Assembly: GCF_900103605.1 (NCBI RefSeq) | Contig: NZ_FNHY01000002.1 | Span: forward strand, 62,001-126,000 | Direction of reading: 5' to 3' | Length of the DNA stretch: 64,000 bases | From: Psychrobacillus sp. OK028 | Lineage (GTDB): Bacteria > Bacillota > Bacilli > Bacillales_A > Planococcaceae | Shown here: positions 62,899-64,000 of the stretch, in pieces | Position numbering within the stretch: position 1 is the stretch's first letter | Layout: each line of letters starts with the position of its first letter | The notes under the pieces: model-generated | Database searches by the model: none | The model's input: the letters and a program-made list of their open reading frames with translations, nothing else | Told to the model about the DNA's origin: nothing | Program-made: the position numbers and the translations under genes

Positions 62899-63035
62899 GA
62901 ACAAAAGCCCTCGCGGCTATTTCAGCCCTGACGAACGTCGAAAGTTTTGCAATAAAGGCGTTCTTTGTCTTTATTCGCAAGTCTGAAGCGAATAGAGGGG
63001 CTAGGCGCTGAAGTCTGGACGGAAAATCACTCTTA
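62899..63035. repeat. Intergenic repeat with hairpin parts
   Basis: AGCCCTCGCGGCT is a small inverted repeat. It is followed by a block ending TCTGAAGCGAatagaGGGGCTAGgCGctgaagtctGGACGG that matches 42230-42275 in part. This is a dispersed intergenic element between ytoI and ytpI. Confidence 0.5.
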
Positions 63036-63083
63036 GAATGCTATGAACATGCCAAAGATTTTATAATTTCCTAAGCAATAAAA

Positions 63084-63113
63084 AATGATGCAGCTAGTTT
63101 AGCTGCATCATTG
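63084..63113. terminator. Terminator between ytoI and ytpI
   Basis: AATGATGCAGCTA pairs with TAGCTGCATCATT around GTT. It overlaps the ytpI end on the minus strand. Confidence 0.82.
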
Positions 63114-63413
63114 ATTTATAGATAGTTCCTCTTCCACGAATTGACCGTAATGCTTGGCTACTTTAACATTATGATATGTAAAATATCCTCCGAGTAGTAT
63201 AAACAGACCCGCGACAATATAGGTTACGGAAGATTGATAAATGATTATAAAGTTAATACCGAAAAACAACAAAAAAGCACCTAAACATACAGAAGCCTTT
63301 GCACCAAACCATTTTTTGCGAATAGGTAAAGGTGTGCGGAATTGTTTCGTTTTAAAATAAAAATACCAAACAAACGTAATTACTATTAAAGCTACTAAAA
63401 TAATATTAAGCAT
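63108..63413 (-). CDS. ytpI: YtpI-like membrane protein
   Basis: A 101-residue membrane protein with three helices (about 2-20, 40-60 and 66-86) and a conserved PLPIRKKWFGAKASV loop. B. subtilis YtpI is 100 residues and sits in the same place between ytoI and nrnA. ATG 63413 has GGAGG six bases upstream; the 45 extra upstream residues in the frame run over the nrnA start region and are rejected. Function is unknown. Confidence 0.88.
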   Translation of the reverse strand: MLNIILVALIVITFVWYFYFKTKQFRTPLPIRKKWFGAKASVCLGAFLLFFGINFIIIYQSSVTYIVAGLFILLGGYFTYHNVKVAKHYGQFVEEELSINQ

Positions 63414-63507
63414 GACGAACCTCCAATAAAAAGTTAACCTTCTGTCTATTGTAAAGGGAAATTTTAAAAAATGCGAATCGTAAAACCATATAAGTGAGGT
63501 ATTTCCA

Positions 63508-64000
63508 TTGAAAAGACAAATCATAGACACAATCGAAAAATATGACAAAATTATTTTGCATCGCCATGTTAGACCTGATCCAGATGCATATGGTTCACAA
63601 ATTGGTTTAAAAGAGCTTATTGCACTAAATTATCCGACAAAGGAAGTTTTAGCAACTGGCACACATGATGAGACATTAAATTTCCTTGCATATCCTGACA
63701 ATGTTTCCGATGAGGACTTTCAAGGTGCTCTAATTATTGTTACAGATACAGCAAATACGGAAAGAATAGATGATGCACGCTATAAACTAGGAAGTTTTCT
63801 TATTAAAATTGATCATCATCCAAACGATGATGCTTACGGAGATTTACTTTGGGTAAATACAGCTGCTAGTTCGGTTAGTGAAATGATTTGTGAGCTGTTC
63901 GAGGAAGCAAAAATCTATAAGCAGTGGAAAATGGATGCTTCTATCGCTCGATTATTATTTGCAGGAATTGTCGGCGACACCGGAAGATTTATGTTTCAAA
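63508..64000 (+). CDS. nrnA: NrnA oligoribonuclease / pAp phosphatase, 5' part
   Basis: The frame is open to the right edge, so only about 164 residues are seen (full length about 313). It is a DHH-family phosphoesterase that degrades nano-RNA and dephosphorylates pAp. The metal motifs visible are LHRHVRPDPDAYGSQ, VTDTANTERIDD and KIDHHPNDDAYGD. TTG at 63508 with GAGGT eight bases upstream is the start. It corresponds to B. subtilis YtqI (NrnA), normally followed by ytpI-linked genes and dnaE. Confidence 0.92.
   Translation, partial: MKRQIIDTIEKYDKIILHRHVRPDPDAYGSQIGLKELIALNYPTKEVLATGTHDETLNFLAYPDNVSDEDFQGALIIVTDTANTERIDDARYKLGSFLIKIDHHPNDDAYGDLLWVNTAASSVSEMICELFEEAKIYKQWKMDASIARLLFAGIVGDTGRFMFQ

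Overview
The window is a chromosomal segment of a low-GC, spore-forming Bacillales bacterium. Evidence: Shine-Dalgarno sites close to AGGAGG, frequent TTG and GTG starts, an alpha/beta-type SASP gene behind a sigma-G-like promoter, a T-box leader, a cre box, and gene order close to the ytpR-sftA-murC ... rpsD-dgcP ... ezrA-nifZ-thiI ... sppA-tpx-ytxK-ackA ... ytoI-ytpI-nrnA segment of Bacillus subtilis. Protein style and the intergenic repeats suggest a Psychrobacillus/Lysinibacillus-type member of the Caryophanaceae. That placement is inference.

Region 1 (1-13.5 kb): 3' end of ytpR, sftA (DNA translocase), murC, a sigma-B-type ytxG-ytxH stress pair (no ytxJ follows), two small unknown genes, a large FtsA-like actin-fold ATPase, aroA (DAHP synthase with chorismate mutase), ccpA, and acuA-acuB-acuC, which controls acetyl-CoA synthetase. 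Region 2 (13.6-24.5 kb): acsA, a phosphotransferase-fold gene, a SET-domain gene, a class A penicillin-binding protein, the Tyr T-box with tyrS, uvsE, and rpsD with its leader. Region 3 (24.5-44.5 kb): dgcP (diguanylate cyclase), a probable methionine gamma-lyase behind a perfect cre box, four small accessory enzymes, hisJ with a free-methionine sulfoxide reductase, ezrA, nifZ-thiI, a SASP gene, an MbcS-like acyl-CoA synthetase, rarD, NAD kinase, sppA-yteJ, tpx, ytxK and ackA.

Region 4 (about 44.5-54.5 kb) is the anomaly. An integrated island of about 10 kb sits exactly at the 3' end of ackA. The last 88 bp of ackA, including its stop codon, recur at 54433-54520 with 2 mismatches, the final 48 bp being identical; these are attL and attR. 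Beside attL lie a stand-alone integrase core-binding protein and a tyrosine recombinase broken by a frameshift. The cargo is a broken zinc-ribbon gene, a DUF6615-like protein with a nuclease-like D...QAK pattern, a MerR-type HTH/Mrr type IV restriction enzyme, a secreted S-layer-homology protein, a two-TM membrane protein, and a HEPN-like gene apparently split in two frames. It reads as a partly decayed defence and cell-surface island.

Region 5 (54.5-64 kb) resumes the backbone: a secreted PHB-depolymerase-type esterase with a hairpin over its ribosome binding site, a small membrane protein, a universal stress protein, alanine dehydrogenase, a tandem FluC fluoride-channel pair, an Xaa-Pro peptidase, ytkL, ytoI, ytpI and the 5' part of nrnA.

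Functionally the backbone joins acetate/acetyl-CoA metabolism (acsA, acuABC, ackA, ccpA), envelope growth and division (murC, PBP, ezrA, sftA, FtsA-like), translation (tyrS, rpsD, thiI) and stress or spore functions. Diverged copies of at least two intergenic repeat families occur at about 341-430, 39039-39090, 42230-42275 and 62899-63035.
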